DNA of 64,000 nucleotides, taken from assembly GCA_004026145.2 (NCBI GenBank), contig CP034991.1, positions 4,898,294 to 4,962,293 of the forward strand, given 5' to 3'. A program made the position numbers and the translations under genes. The stretch comes from Takifugu bimaculatus (Eukaryota; Chordata; Actinopteri; Tetraodontiformes; Tetraodontidae). The notes below the pieces were generated by a model. It was not told the origin of the DNA and did not search any database. It worked only from the letters and a program-made list of their open reading frames with translations. Below are positions 1-11,900 of this stretch, in pieces (the first letter of the stretch is position 1; each line of letters starts with the position of its first letter).

Positions 1-814
1 ATCCATCCTCAACCCGAAAAGGCCCCACAAGCTCATCTTTGATGATACCAGCCCATATCAGTACCCCACCTCCACCTTGCTGGCGTCTGAGTCGGACTGG
101 AGCTGTCTGCCCTTTACCGATCCAGCCACGGGCCCATCCATCTGGCCCATCAAGACTCACTCTCATTTCATCAGTCCATAAAAACTTAGAAAAATCAGTC
201 TTGAGATATTTCTTGGCCCAGTCTTGACTTTTCAGCTTGTGTCTTGTTCAGTGGTGGTTGTTTTTTAGCCTTTCTTACCTTGGCCATGTCTCTGAGTATT
301 GCACACCTTGTGCTTTTGGGCACTCCAGTGATGTTGCAGCTCTGAAATATGGCAAAACTGATGGCAAGTGGCATCTTGGCAGCTGCACGCTTGACTCATT
401 CTAGGTTCAGTGCTATTTTGCGCCATGGTTTTTCCACACGCTTCTTGTTACCCTGTTGACTATTTTGAAGGAAACGCTTGATTGTTCGCTGATCATGCTT
501 CAGAAGCTTGGCAATTTTAGGAGTGCTGCATCTCTCTGCAACATATCTCACTATTTTTGACTTTTCGGAGCCTGTAAAGTCCCTCTTCTGACCCATTTTG
601 CCAAAGGAAAGGAAGTTGCCTAATAATTATGCATACCTGATATGGGGTGTTGATGTCATGAGACCACACCACTTCTCATTACAGAGATGCACATCACCTG
701 ATATGCTTAATTGGTAGTGGGCTTTTGAGCCTATACAGCTTGGAGTAAGACAACGTGCATATAGAGGATGATGTGGTCAAAATACTCTTTTGCCTAATAA
801 TTCTGCACTCCCTG
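1..814 (-). mobile_element. Tc1-like DNA transposon relic, truncated by the window edge
   Basis: On the minus strand the stretch 596-396 encodes the start of a Tc1-type transposase with a helix-turn-helix (MGQKRDFTGSEKSKIVRYVA). It continues toward base 1 in other frames as the DDE catalytic part, with readable pieces such as WTDEMRVSLDGPDGW near 205-150 and GVLIWAGIIKDELVGPF near 60-15. The frame is interrupted between these parts, so the copy is broken. The right end at about 789-814 reads, on the minus strand, CAGGGAGTGCAGAATTATTA, a terminal-repeat type sequence, and is followed by TA at 815-816 as expected for the target site. A related internal copy of the AATTATTAGGCA motif lies near 620-640. 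The left end and catalytic glutamate region lie outside the window. It sits in intron 1 of the RILP-like gene. The transposase relation is firm; the exact family is inferred. Confidence 0.85.
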
Positions 815-916
815 TATGACAGGACCTCAACAGGACCTGATTTTAGCACAAGTACACCAGAGACATGTCGGTACTGAAGACCTCTACTAACATACCGAAT
901 AGCCCAGCCGCTTATA

Positions 917-966
917 CTGACCCTAACCAAACCCTAGTCTTAACCCTTACCCGAATCTGACCTTAA
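917..966. repeat. Degenerate telomere-like (CCCTAA) stretch
   Basis: About 50 bases contain CCCTAACC, CCCTAGTC, TAACCC and TTACCC in a row, resembling decayed vertebrate telomere hexamers. It is short and imperfect, so chance or a transposon-derived origin is possible. Confidence 0.35.
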
Positions 967-1027
967 CAATTGTCTTGTCAATGTCTTCGCTTCCCCCAAA
1001 AAATCCCATTGAAATGCATTATCTATT

Positions 1028-1062
1028 CACACACACCCACACACACACACACACACACACAC
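1028..1062. repeat. (CA)n microsatellite touching a splice donor
   Basis: A nearly pure CA tract with one CCC interruption. On the minus strand it reads (GT)n and its first GT is the predicted 5' splice site of the RILP-like exon 1. Confidence 0.95.
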
Positions 1063-1386
1063 CTTTTGGTGCTTCCTTTCATGCCTGAATCTGTCGCTCC
1101 GCTCCTGCCGCAGCCGGTCCAGCTCCCTGCGCAGCTCGTCCGCCTCCTGCGCGGCGCCTCCGCGGCTCACCAGCGCCTCCAGCAACTCCAGAACTCTCAC
1201 AACTTTGTGCACCAGGCCGACCAGCGGCTCACAGCCGAACCTGTCAATGACTCGTTCAAACTCGTGTCCGAGCACAGCAGCGATGTCGTAGACGTCCATA
1301 ATGGTCAGCTCGGTCGCCGCTCTGTCCAGCGGCGTAGAAACGTGCGTTTCCATATCTGTTCTTGCTTTTATTAAAACATCCGACAT
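1063..1386 (-). CDS. rilpl1: RILP-like protein, first coding exon (RILPL1-type), partial
   Basis: This exon encodes 108 residues from an ATG at 1386 to AAG at 1063, followed at once by GTGTGT as splice donor (phase 0). Residues about 29-108 carry the RILP homology 1 region: TIMDVYDIAAVLGHEFERVI, then VVRVLELLEALVSRG and a charged coiled coil ending QERSDRFRHERKHQK. This wording matches vertebrate RILPL1 better than RILPL2 or RILP (from memory). RILPL proteins bind phosphorylated Rab8/Rab10 and motor proteins and act in ciliary membrane traffic. A second in-frame ATG gives a start 11 residues later, which fits the family equally well. The remaining exons lie left of the window, beyond an intron holding the Tc1 relic. 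Assignment to the RILP family is strong; RILPL1 rather than a paralogue is likely. Confidence 0.85.
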
Positions 1387-2050
1387 TCAGCATAGTCCGT
1401 ATTCCCGATCACATCCCAACTGCAGTGATATTCCCTGTAAAAAATGTAGTTTTCATGTCCCAGTTGAAGGGTATGGAAACACAAGGGCCTGGTTTAGTTT
1501 GTTGACAGTAAAAACGCGATCTCCGTCCAAGTGTCAAATGTACTGTCACTGCTGCGTTCAAGCACACACTGAAAACTCGTACCACTCACCTGTGCTAAAA
1601 CTGGCACGTCGCAGCTGTGTAGAATACCTAAACATATATTAGGTGAACGTTACCTGGTGTTTTATTGATCAAATATAAACTGCAAGTACGATTTGTGCCA
1701 TGGCAAACAGATTTAACTCGAATATTGCGTTATCATGACAGTGGATATTCAACGTGGATAGAAAACAAAATATGATCCCGATTTTTCCCAAACGTCGCAG
1801 CAGCCTTGGCGTTATGCTGAAGTTATACTGCGCATGTGCGGACGGTAGTCTTTGGAAGTGACATTCAGCATTTATCACCATGTATATCAGTGTGACTAAA
1901 ATACATTTAAATACAGCACGGTCTTTAATTAGCTGCAAATGAAACTTGACGTTAATTATATATAACTAAAATTGCACACTACCAACCTGTACCTAGAAAG
2001 ATATGTGTTGCTTTTTTTAAAATGGGATGAAAATGAGTACAGGAAATAAA
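1387..2050. other. Intergenic: rilpl1 5' side and hip1r 3' side
   Basis: Upstream region of the RILP-like gene and space before the hip1r 3' end. The bases just upstream of 1386 should contain the rilpl1 promoter, but no clear TATA box or CpG island is seen. No other gene is supported. Confidence 0.5.
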
Positions 2051-2941
2051 ATCAAACGTTTATTGTTAGTTTTACATTTACACTTCTTACAAAGAGCAAC
2101 CACCATCATCTTCACTAAAATATATTAAAAGATCTGAGTGTATAAAGACAATTATATTCAGAGGATAGAGAACAGAAAAGCATTTTAAGACCCTGTACGA
2201 AGAATTCCCTGGAGGCATCGTGAACATGGAAAACATTCACATTATTAGAACCCTAAATGTTTTCATCCTGAAACAGGCATTCAATAATTATGGTTGACTA
2301 CATCCGTCACTGGTGGACAAGCATTACATTCAAGTCTACTGGTGTGCTTTACCATTTAAATCTTAACTTAAGGGCAATGAATCTAGAAATAAATTATATT
2401 ACGGTATGTTTCACATCCCTATACAGAAAGTGTCTTTACTCAGACGGTTTTATTAAGTCCATTATCACAGTACATTAAGGCCTCTGAGACACTGTACTGT
2501 TGACAAAGAAAGCCGTCCGTCAGAAAGGCAAAACCAAAGGTACATAAAATCTTTGCAGTAACATGGACACACCAGTAACACGAGTCCCAGTTTCCATTAG
2601 CACCCACCACATCATAAATAACAAAATAATTAAAAACAAAAAACTGGTGTGATTTATAAGACACCAAAATTAAGCATTAACACATTTCCTTGAATGATTA
2701 TTAACTTGGTCTGAAAACTAAAAGCAGCAACAATTCTAGATCATCTCAAAATTTCCTCAAAAATGACAACATTAAATTATACATATTTTTGCTCTTGTGG
2801 CCAGAAATAAAACATTTTTCTTACAGGTAACGGGGAAAAAAACTTGGATTCTGGATAATTTTGGCAGTAAAAATAATGGGAGTTAAGGTATGAATCATAA
2901 CTTGGTCCAGCAGTGAAGCCGCGTCTTCTGTTGCTCAGATA
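2051..2941 (-). other. hip1r: hip1r 3' untranslated region with poly(A) signal
   Basis: AT-rich sequence without a supported reading frame follows the hip1r stop. On the minus strand AATAAA lies at 2064-2059, giving a plausible 3' end near 2045. The region is inferred from the stop codon and signal only. Confidence 0.55.
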
Positions 2942-5900
2942 TCACTTAAACTGCAACAGAAACACAGACACAGAAATGATTTTAATTCAAACCTTAACAT
3001 CTCTCAAAATCCCAACATGCTCCCGTCACTCACTATTGTTTTTGCTGCTATGCTGGGTTTCTGGGCCAGTGCAGGTTTCTTCATGAGCGCAGGCTTTCTG
3101 GATTTCGGTGACATGGTTGCAGGATCAGCCGAAGGTGCGTCACCGTTTCCTTCGGAAATCTGCTCCAGGGGAACTCCGGCCAACTCGTAATGCTTTTTCC
3201 TCAGCTCGCCTAAACGCAGACGCTCGTTTTCCAAGTGATTTTCTAATTCCAGCACCTTCACCTGAGGAGGGGGATATCAAGAGGTGGTTTTAGACGCTGC
3301 TGAAACCATCTCTTTATTCTCTGACTTGATGATTTAGATCATTTGAATAGAAAAAGTAAAAAATGTTTGCAGTTGAAACCATCTCCACGACTCACCTGTG
3401 ACTCCATCTCTTCCCTCCTCAACTTGATGAGAGACAGCCCAGAAAAGTCCATGGTATCTGTAAGGTACACACGTTTCAGAGTTATAGAAGAGACGCTCCT
3501 CAGAGTGTACACACACGTTAGTCTGTACTCGCCTTTTTCCTCCAGGTTCTCCTGGCCAGTCCTGGTGGAAGCCACCACGTTAGCTGCCATTTCGTTCACA
3601 TTGCGTGAAGCGTGCTGGAGGACTGAGAGCTTCTTACTGTGACGGTCAGCTTTAACCTGATCAGAGGAGCCCAGAGCCCAGATTAGACGATACACACTCA
3701 AACAGGCTTCATTGTGGCAATAGATAATGATGACAGACCAACGCTGTGACATATATTTCTTCTTTATTAGCCTCTCACCTTTGAGGCAGCAACAAGCTGA
3801 GCTGTGCTAGCAGCGATCTCATGGGAGCAAACAATCAATTCCTCATATTTGCCCGTGTGGAGCACCACCTTATCAGCAGACTCCCTGTAAGGAAGCAGGT
3901 GACGACATTTTATCATTCCAACTGACTTGATAAGGATGCAGTTCTGACCTCTAAGTAACATTTCAATCTTCCCGAGTGTTACATTAAAGTAAATCAAAGA
4001 ATCCTTACTGACCAATTCAGGGCACAACCAATATTTCCTGCATATGACCTCAAGTGAACATGTGGAGCATCTGATTTCAATTCAACACTAATTTGGTGCT
4101 ATTTTGCTTTATTTGTTGAATGAATCTGCATTTGTGCAAGCGAGTGTTAGTAACAATTCAGTGACTGCCTATTGTCCAAAAATCTGTTGTTTTTTTTTTT
4201 TTTAAATGACATTGGTAGGAAACGCTATTACTACTGCATGAAACAAGACAGGTGGCTGGATGTGGCCATGGCGTGAGCTCACCTGCAGAACACACCGAGG
4301 GACAAACGGGGTTTTAATGGTTCGGATAGGCATCTTTTGCTGCTCTTGCAGTTATAACTTACACCATCTCTGTGGCTCCCCATCCTACAGCCTTGGCAGC
4401 AGAGATGAGTCCCTCAGTCCAGCGAGAATTCTTGGCGTAGAACTCCTTAATGGTTGCTGCACCCTTAATAGGAAAAAATAGTGCTCTCAGACCTGTTTGT
4501 TGTCCATCTTAGAAAAGCAATTGATCTTTAAAAAAGTAAAGAAAAACAAAGCAGGCAGCTTTTTAAACTTAGAACAGTGACTCACCCTGCCACCCTCCAC
4601 AATCTCCTTTTGCAAGTCTGTGGAGGCGATAATCAACATACGGATAGCCTGCAGGACAGAAAACACAGAGAAAGAAAAACACACATTTTCACTAGATTCC
4701 AATCAGCAGAAGAAAAGAAGTTGGATTTGGTCAGCATTGGTGCTACAGTCGTATTATTTCTTTACATATTCAAGTCTACTACCTTCATCAAGTCTGTGCA
4801 GCTGTTGAGAATCCTGAAAAACATCAAACACCGATGGTAGGATGATATGAGCGATGGCGTGAACATTCAGGCAGATACAGGATACAAACAGGTACATAAC
4901 AAGCTTTAAATGTAAAAAAGAAAAAGCACAAACCTTTCATTCACCTCCAGTTTTATTCCTGTTGTATCTTTTCGCGCCTGATTCATCATTTCCTAAAAAC
5001 AGAAGCAAATACCACAGTTCTTGCAGTGCTGGATATTATAACACTTATTACAGCGTCGTTGATTCAAGGCACTAACATCAATTCTGCGGACGGCCTCCTC
5101 GATAGCTGCCGAGGTTGCGGCCATTTCTTTATCCACCAAATCTCCCAGTTCTTCCTGACGAACGTCCATGCCTTTGGGCCTGAGCTCCTGTTGAAGACAA
5201 ACAAGAAAACAACAATCAATCATATAATCTTTGTATTCACAAGCAGCAACGTGTTCTGAACTGGGCACAGAATCCAGAGATACTGATGTATCTCACCTGG
5301 CCCAAGTGAAGGATCTTCTGAACGACTATGCGTATGGAGGCTGGGTCTGCCCTCTGAAGGGTGGTCTTGGTCTTTAGGTCCTTTAGATACTGCAGACTCT
5401 GGGTGGCACAACCTCTGCAGTTCTCTGTCAGACCTACAGGATGAAAGAGAGTCACCATTATCATCAAGTTACACCCCGGGACATATGGTAGAAGGAATGC
5501 CAAGTTAGAAATGTATGAAGGGCTGCATATTACTTACGGTCTGCATGGTCAGTGGGTGCCATGTGTGCAGTGGCGCTGCCATTGATTATTGTGTCCGCAG
5601 CCAAGTGGGAGAACTGAGTCAGTGCCCTCAGCAGCCCTCCAGCCTCTGGATACAAGAGCAGACAGCAAGAGAGCTGCCATATCAGCAAAGCCTGGGCTCA
5701 GGTTAACAGGATGACGGTGAAACAAAGTGGAAGTAAACCTACCCCCCATATTCCTCAGATAATCTGCATGGCCTTTTTTCACTTTGTCTATGGAGCTCAG
5801 TGTGGCCTCTGCCCGACTGATGAGGTAATCTGTGTTAAGAAAACAGAATTAAAGCTTGAACCACAAAAAAGTCCGAGTACAATTTTAACCCAGATGCTTC

Positions 5901-8900
5901 ACGAGTTGTCGTCATATTTGCCCTCGCTTAACTTTCAAACGATCATAGTTCACCTTGACATTGATTTTTTTTTTTTTTTTTAATTTTGTTTTGTTGAAGT
6001 CTGACCTGGAGAACTGGTGCAGCGTACATGCAGGGGATCAGTCCAACTTGGCGACAGCATCTTGGATGATGTCCTCAGCTTCCGTAATAGTGCCCTGCAG
6101 CAGCGCAAACTGCTCGTCCAGGAGCTTCTGTTTGAGCTGCTCCTCCTGACTGGCCTACACACAGATTAACAGACGATTTAAATGTCAAACATTAACTATT
6201 ATTTCAGGAGAAACTGTGCTGGGGACCCTGCTGTCGGCAACCGCTGACCTTGTCCTTCAGCTTGCCCTGAAGCTCTCCAAGCTCCCTGGTGTTTTTCTCT
6301 CGCTCCTGCTGGAGTGATGACTGCTGCACTTGCGTTGCCTGCCGCAGAGACGACAGCTCCGCTTCCTTCTCGCTCACAGATCGCATGAGTCGCTCCTTCT
6401 CTGCCTGCAGAGCTGTCATTGAGCTGCTCGCCTGCTCCGACACCTGGCAGACAAAGACAGACGTTTGCCTCACAAGTCTGAACGCTGAAGTGAGGAAATA
6501 TAAAAATCCTTCCTGCTTTGACAGGTCACCTTCTCGCTGCTCTGCAGGTTTGCCTTGATCCTTGTCACTTCAGCCATCTTCTCCTCCAGCTCTCTTCTCA
6601 GTTTCTCCATCTTCAAACTTTTGCTCCTCCAGCTACAGCAACAACAAAATCCACCGTCACACAGGCCTGCACCATGGCTCTGATGTAAAATGAAATAACT
6701 GAGCACCAACCTTCATATCAGATTCCTGCTTTACACGATCAATCTCAAATGACAGCTGCTGTTTGGTCCTCTCCACCTCATCCTGAGTCTGCTGCGTGGC
6801 TGAGAGCATCCTCACAGTGTCCTGCACTCTGTTAGCACATTAATTACCGTAACTACAGATGTCCATTGGGACAAATCTCATTTAAAACAAACATCTCAAT
6901 CTGTTCACACCTTACGAAGTAGTTCAGCATGGCTGGCCACCAGCTCCGTGTGCTTCTCCTTTAGTTTATTGTACCGCTGCTCGGTGGCCTGTGATCTTTC
7001 TGCACAATGATGACAGCATGACTGCAGCAGCACCGCGTCAAAGGATAATCAAAATAATCAGAAAAACCATCAGACTGCATGACGTACTTTCTGCTTCGAT
7101 GTAGGACATCTGCACGCTCTCATGATCGACATTACGCCGGTGCAAGGCTTCCAGCTCCATACGCAGCTGTTCATTTTCCACAAGCGCACGTTGTTTTTGT
7201 GCACGCTGTTCCTCTAATTCTGCCTCCAAACTGTTGATTTGGGACTTCAGTTGCGTGACGTATCGCTGAGCCTTTACAAAAGGAACAGAACTATAATCGA
7301 TCCTTCTCCTGTCTGAAACCAACAGTATGCTTAAAGTCCCTTACCTCTGCTTTGATTCTCTCCAGCTCTGCTCTCAAGAGTTCAAGGTCCCGCTTCAGAC
7401 TCTCTATCTGAAGATCCCTGCCAGACAATAGTAACAGTGGATTTAGTGGAGTGGACAACAGTCTGATACTGCCTAGTCTGACTCAGATCTCCAGGTTTCA
7501 GAAACCAGGAAAATGGCTTATCCCAATATATAATATTTGCTGTGCTTTTTCTTCTTTGGTTGCTTTAATTGGGCAAACATTTCAATTAACAGCATAAAAA
7601 AGAGACAGCATTATTTTAAATGTATATAGGAATATGGATCAAAACGGGGGTAATACTCATAAATTGGGGTTTCTCACCTGTCGTCAAATCCTCCATTTGG
7701 GGGTCCGAATGTCTGATCAAATATATCCATTTGCTGCAAAGATAAAATACATCATGATTATACTGAGCTGGGTTGTGTGCATTTAATCATCATGTGCCAT
7801 ACTTGTGGCTGTGTCTGGACACTGGATGTCGAGGCGTCGCTAATCTCGATGAGCGGCTCCGGGTCGTCGTCATCATCGTCCTGTTGCTCCGGTTCATCCT
7901 CATCGGGGATGACCACCACTGGCTTCACGTGTTTCGCAAGTGCAGCTGCATGCAGAAAATTAGGTGGGGCCTGATCAGAGACAAAGAAAAGACTGTGTCT
8001 GATCAAAAAGTCTTTAAGGTCCTGTAATCAGGTGGAGTCACAGAAAAAAATTAATAACACATGCATAATGCAATATATAGATTTTTTACAAAAAACAACA
8101 AAAAACTGTGCAACTAGTGTGTTCCAGCCCCTTGCTCTCTTACATCAGGTAATTTGGGGATCTGGATCAGTCTCTTGAAGTACAGCATATCTCTGGCTTT
8201 ATTGAAGAAACTCTTGAGGCTGTGGAGAAAAGGACAGTAATGATAATTTCATACCCACGACCAAAGCCATTTTCACAGTTTAGTACTGTGCTGTTTCACC
8301 ATCATAAAAGGCCTTTAACAACAAAGATATAATCAGTGAAACTGTGGCTGCATGAATGCAACGCAGCAGCTGGTACATATGCTGGGAGATGGGGGAAATG
8401 ATCTGCATTGTTTAAAGCTGCTGTTATGCAACACCCTTTAGTAAAAACATCTTCGCTGTAACAGAACAGAAACATTCCTTTACAGTCTGTGACTGGATGA
8501 CGCACCTGCGGAACTGCTCGTGGAAACGTTCACGATGTCCTTGTAAAGTGTCAGCAGGCAGACCTGAAATACCCAAAGCAGCACTTTTTGTTATCACACA
8601 GTACCTTCAGAAATATGAAATGAGTCAAGGCTTGGAAAATAGTTTTTTTTTTTTGTTTTTTTTTTAAAGATTTTATATATCTTACAGGCATGCAGCTTGA
8701 AGAGGAGCTTGACAGTGAAGTGATAGAGGTGACTGCTGTCCTGAATGACTTGGATGAGCGGTGCGAGCCGACACTGGCCTGATGTGAGCGAGGTGATGGC
8801 GATGGAGCTGTTGAGCTGGCGAATCACTAGGACAGAGATCAAAAAAGGAACGTACATCCTGTGTTAGGCATCTGTGCTGCAGAAGATATGACTCTAACCA

Positions 8901-11900
8901 ACAGAGACGTCTTGTGATGGATAACATATGCTGCACTTTTGTCCATCCTGGAAACAGGGACAGACTCTCTGACCCTTCCTACACATTACTGAATTAACTC
9001 CTTCCAGCCAGCACTTTTGTCATTTCCAGAAAATAATTCAGATGCCAGTGACTATAAGTAGAGTCCATTTAAAGGAAAAAATCGTATATTGTTGATTTGT
9101 AATCATGTGCTTCCACCCCGGGTCTTGAAGCAGCATACCATTGTAATCAGAGGAAATCATCTTAATGATCTGTGATTGCTGGCATTTCCTCGTGAGCTAA
9201 AACAAGTTTGGCCAAAAAGGAAAATGGGTCTGGGCCGACTTCAGGAAGTCTGAGGCAGGAAAAGAGTTGCAGACGTTGACCCCCTTTAGTGCTTCCTTGC
9301 GTTTGAACATTAATAGATAATGTCACCGAGCTGCAGCCTTAAAAAGAAGCTCAGGTTTCCCGTCATTGAAAAAGCCAGTGTTAGAAAGGAGGGAGGAGGG
9401 TTTGTTTTTCACCTGTGTCGGCCAGCTTCAGCTCTGCATCCATGTAATCGAACACCTCCACGGTGAGCTGGAACCTGCAGGAGAAAAGGTGATACTCTCC
9501 AGGCAGCAAAAAGGAGAGCGGCATATGTCTGCACTGAAATGAGGAAGAAAAAAACTATTCCTGGGAAACTCACACATTATTGATGTCAGTTCCTGCAGTG
9601 CGCTCCAGGACTTCATCTGTTACCTCCAGGTTTGGTGGGATTTGTCGGTGCTGTGAAACATTTGGGGTTTCAGGACATTTTTAACCACAAAGCAGACAGT
9701 GTGTTGCTATTATGACAAAAGAGGCCATTACCTTTGTGTGAAACTCCATCTTTGTACAGAGCAGCTTGGTGTAGAGACCCACCAGCTGTCCATACCTGTC
9801 ATGGAGGTTGCCCTGAACACAGAAAAGAAAGAGTTGAGCCCAAAAATAAGTTTAGAATTTCTCTAAAATAATTTTCAAATTTACAGAAGGATGAATGGAC
9901 TCACCCAGAGTTTCCCCACTTCAACAATAGAACTGTGGTGTCTCATGCAGTCTTGTAGAACCTGTAAAGGTGACAAAACCAACAATGGGGACACGCCTTC
10001 ACATAAAAGTCAGAAATTAAGCCCAACCATGGTATAGAGAGTCACTTTCAGGCTGAATTAACATCAATACTTCTGAAGAACAAAAACAAGTGTCTTCTCA
10101 CATTTGCATGTCCATCCCGCAGGACTTTGTGTACCACGTGGCAGAACTTCCAGCTGAGAACGGAGCTGCTGGCCAGAGGGAGACCCAGAGCGTAGGACCA
10201 GAAGGTGTGAGCTCCTTTCTCCCTATGAGTCCCCAGGATGATTCCTGAAGTCGCATTGTTAACAAACCAAACTCTCAAAGCATGGATGGCTATTCTACCT
10301 ACAAGGTCATGGAGTTATTGTACATAGCAATGTATGCCCCGGTCTTAACCATGTTATTCATACTTGGATCCTAACCTGTCAGGATTATGAGGGCTGCACT
10401 GGTGATACATAGTAACAACACATCTGTCACATTGGTGTGATGAAACGTGAGTGTTTTCCCACAGTGATTTATAGCTTCAGCAGCTGCTGCACAGCATTGT
10501 ACTTTCGGTTACTCCCGTGTGATTCACTGTAAGCCGTCACTGATAGGTCGGATCATCTTAGACTCTATAAAGCGTGTTATGGATACCAACACTGTGGACC
10601 GAACAGGTGACCTCAGTTTGGAAACGTGATTTTCTGTTTGTTTTTGTAAAGGATACGTCGAGCATGTTTCTCCTTCACAGGCGTCTCGGTGGAGTTGATG
10701 GCTTTACTGATGCTGCTCAGCTGCGTGGAGAGCACATGACAGGAATGAGTCTGGGGCGGCTTGCCTGCTTCTCCGCCCACTTACAGACATGACAACAGCA
10801 AATTCACAAGTGGTGAAAAGGTAAATATAAGCGGTGAGTCAGTGAATAGATGTCAGGCTGCACAGCATTGACGGGGATGAATCAGAGAGGCTGACTCTGC
10901 AGCGTGAACACATACAGAACAGACTGACAGTGACCTCACAGGCAGGCGCGATCCAAAACAATCAGAAACTCCTCAACCACAAACATTTGAGTTTTGTTAT
11001 CTTTATTTTTCCCAAATGCCCAAGTTAAAAATAGTTTAACATTTGAAAAGTCCTTCCTGAACCTGAGGAGCGACAACAATCAGCGAGGTGCTCTGAAACC
11101 AGTTCATCAGGAAAGACAAGTGTTCCAGGAAAGGAAAAACACACAAACGGGAGCTGCAGATTACTTCAACCACTGTCAATGCGCTGTGATCAATTCCAGT
11201 TTATTTAAAAGAGAAAAAAAAAAGGGATTTAGCACATGAAACAGGCTGGAGGAAGCCAATGTTGCTTATGGGAATATAAAAGCAGCAGCTGGGTTTTCTG
11301 TTTTTTCTCATTTTTCATTAGACATGTTAACCTAGATCGGTCATTTCTATTATGTCAGTATCATCCCCCCCCCCTCGTTTTTGTCTTTTACAACCAACAT
11401 CATCGACTAAATATCCACTGATGCTGGGTGCAGATCCTGGAGCATCAGGCATCTTTTAGCATTGTCTATGAGAGATTTCAGCCGGTCACTGAGCGACACA
11501 TGACGATTATGTAACCCCTAAATCCTCAGACAGCGCAAATACCCGGGGAGTTGACTACCACAACACCCACAACTGTATTCAGGTTAAATATACCAATGTC
11601 TTATCTACACCAAAACACAGGTCCAAGATTCTAAAAACATGCATGAACTGGTTTTGGTCTTATCTGTCAAGGGACTGAGGTTCTGGTTCCTTCTCTTTTG
11701 ATTAGAAATTGTTTTCTCACACATTATTTTCTAATAACGCCGGCCGCCATCATCTCAGCCCTGAAGTAGAGCCTTATAAAAACCTGCCAAATTAGACGTG
11801 AATCAGAACTTGACACCAAACATTTAACATGAACGACTCTGTGGCTGCATAAGCTGATTTTGATTTTGATACAGAAGCCCAGTAGTGACCAATCTTCCTT

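Noticed and set aside
6470..6709. Open frame running from hip1r coding sequence into its intron
   Set aside because: Only the part matching the coiled coil is exon; the rest is intronic read-through.
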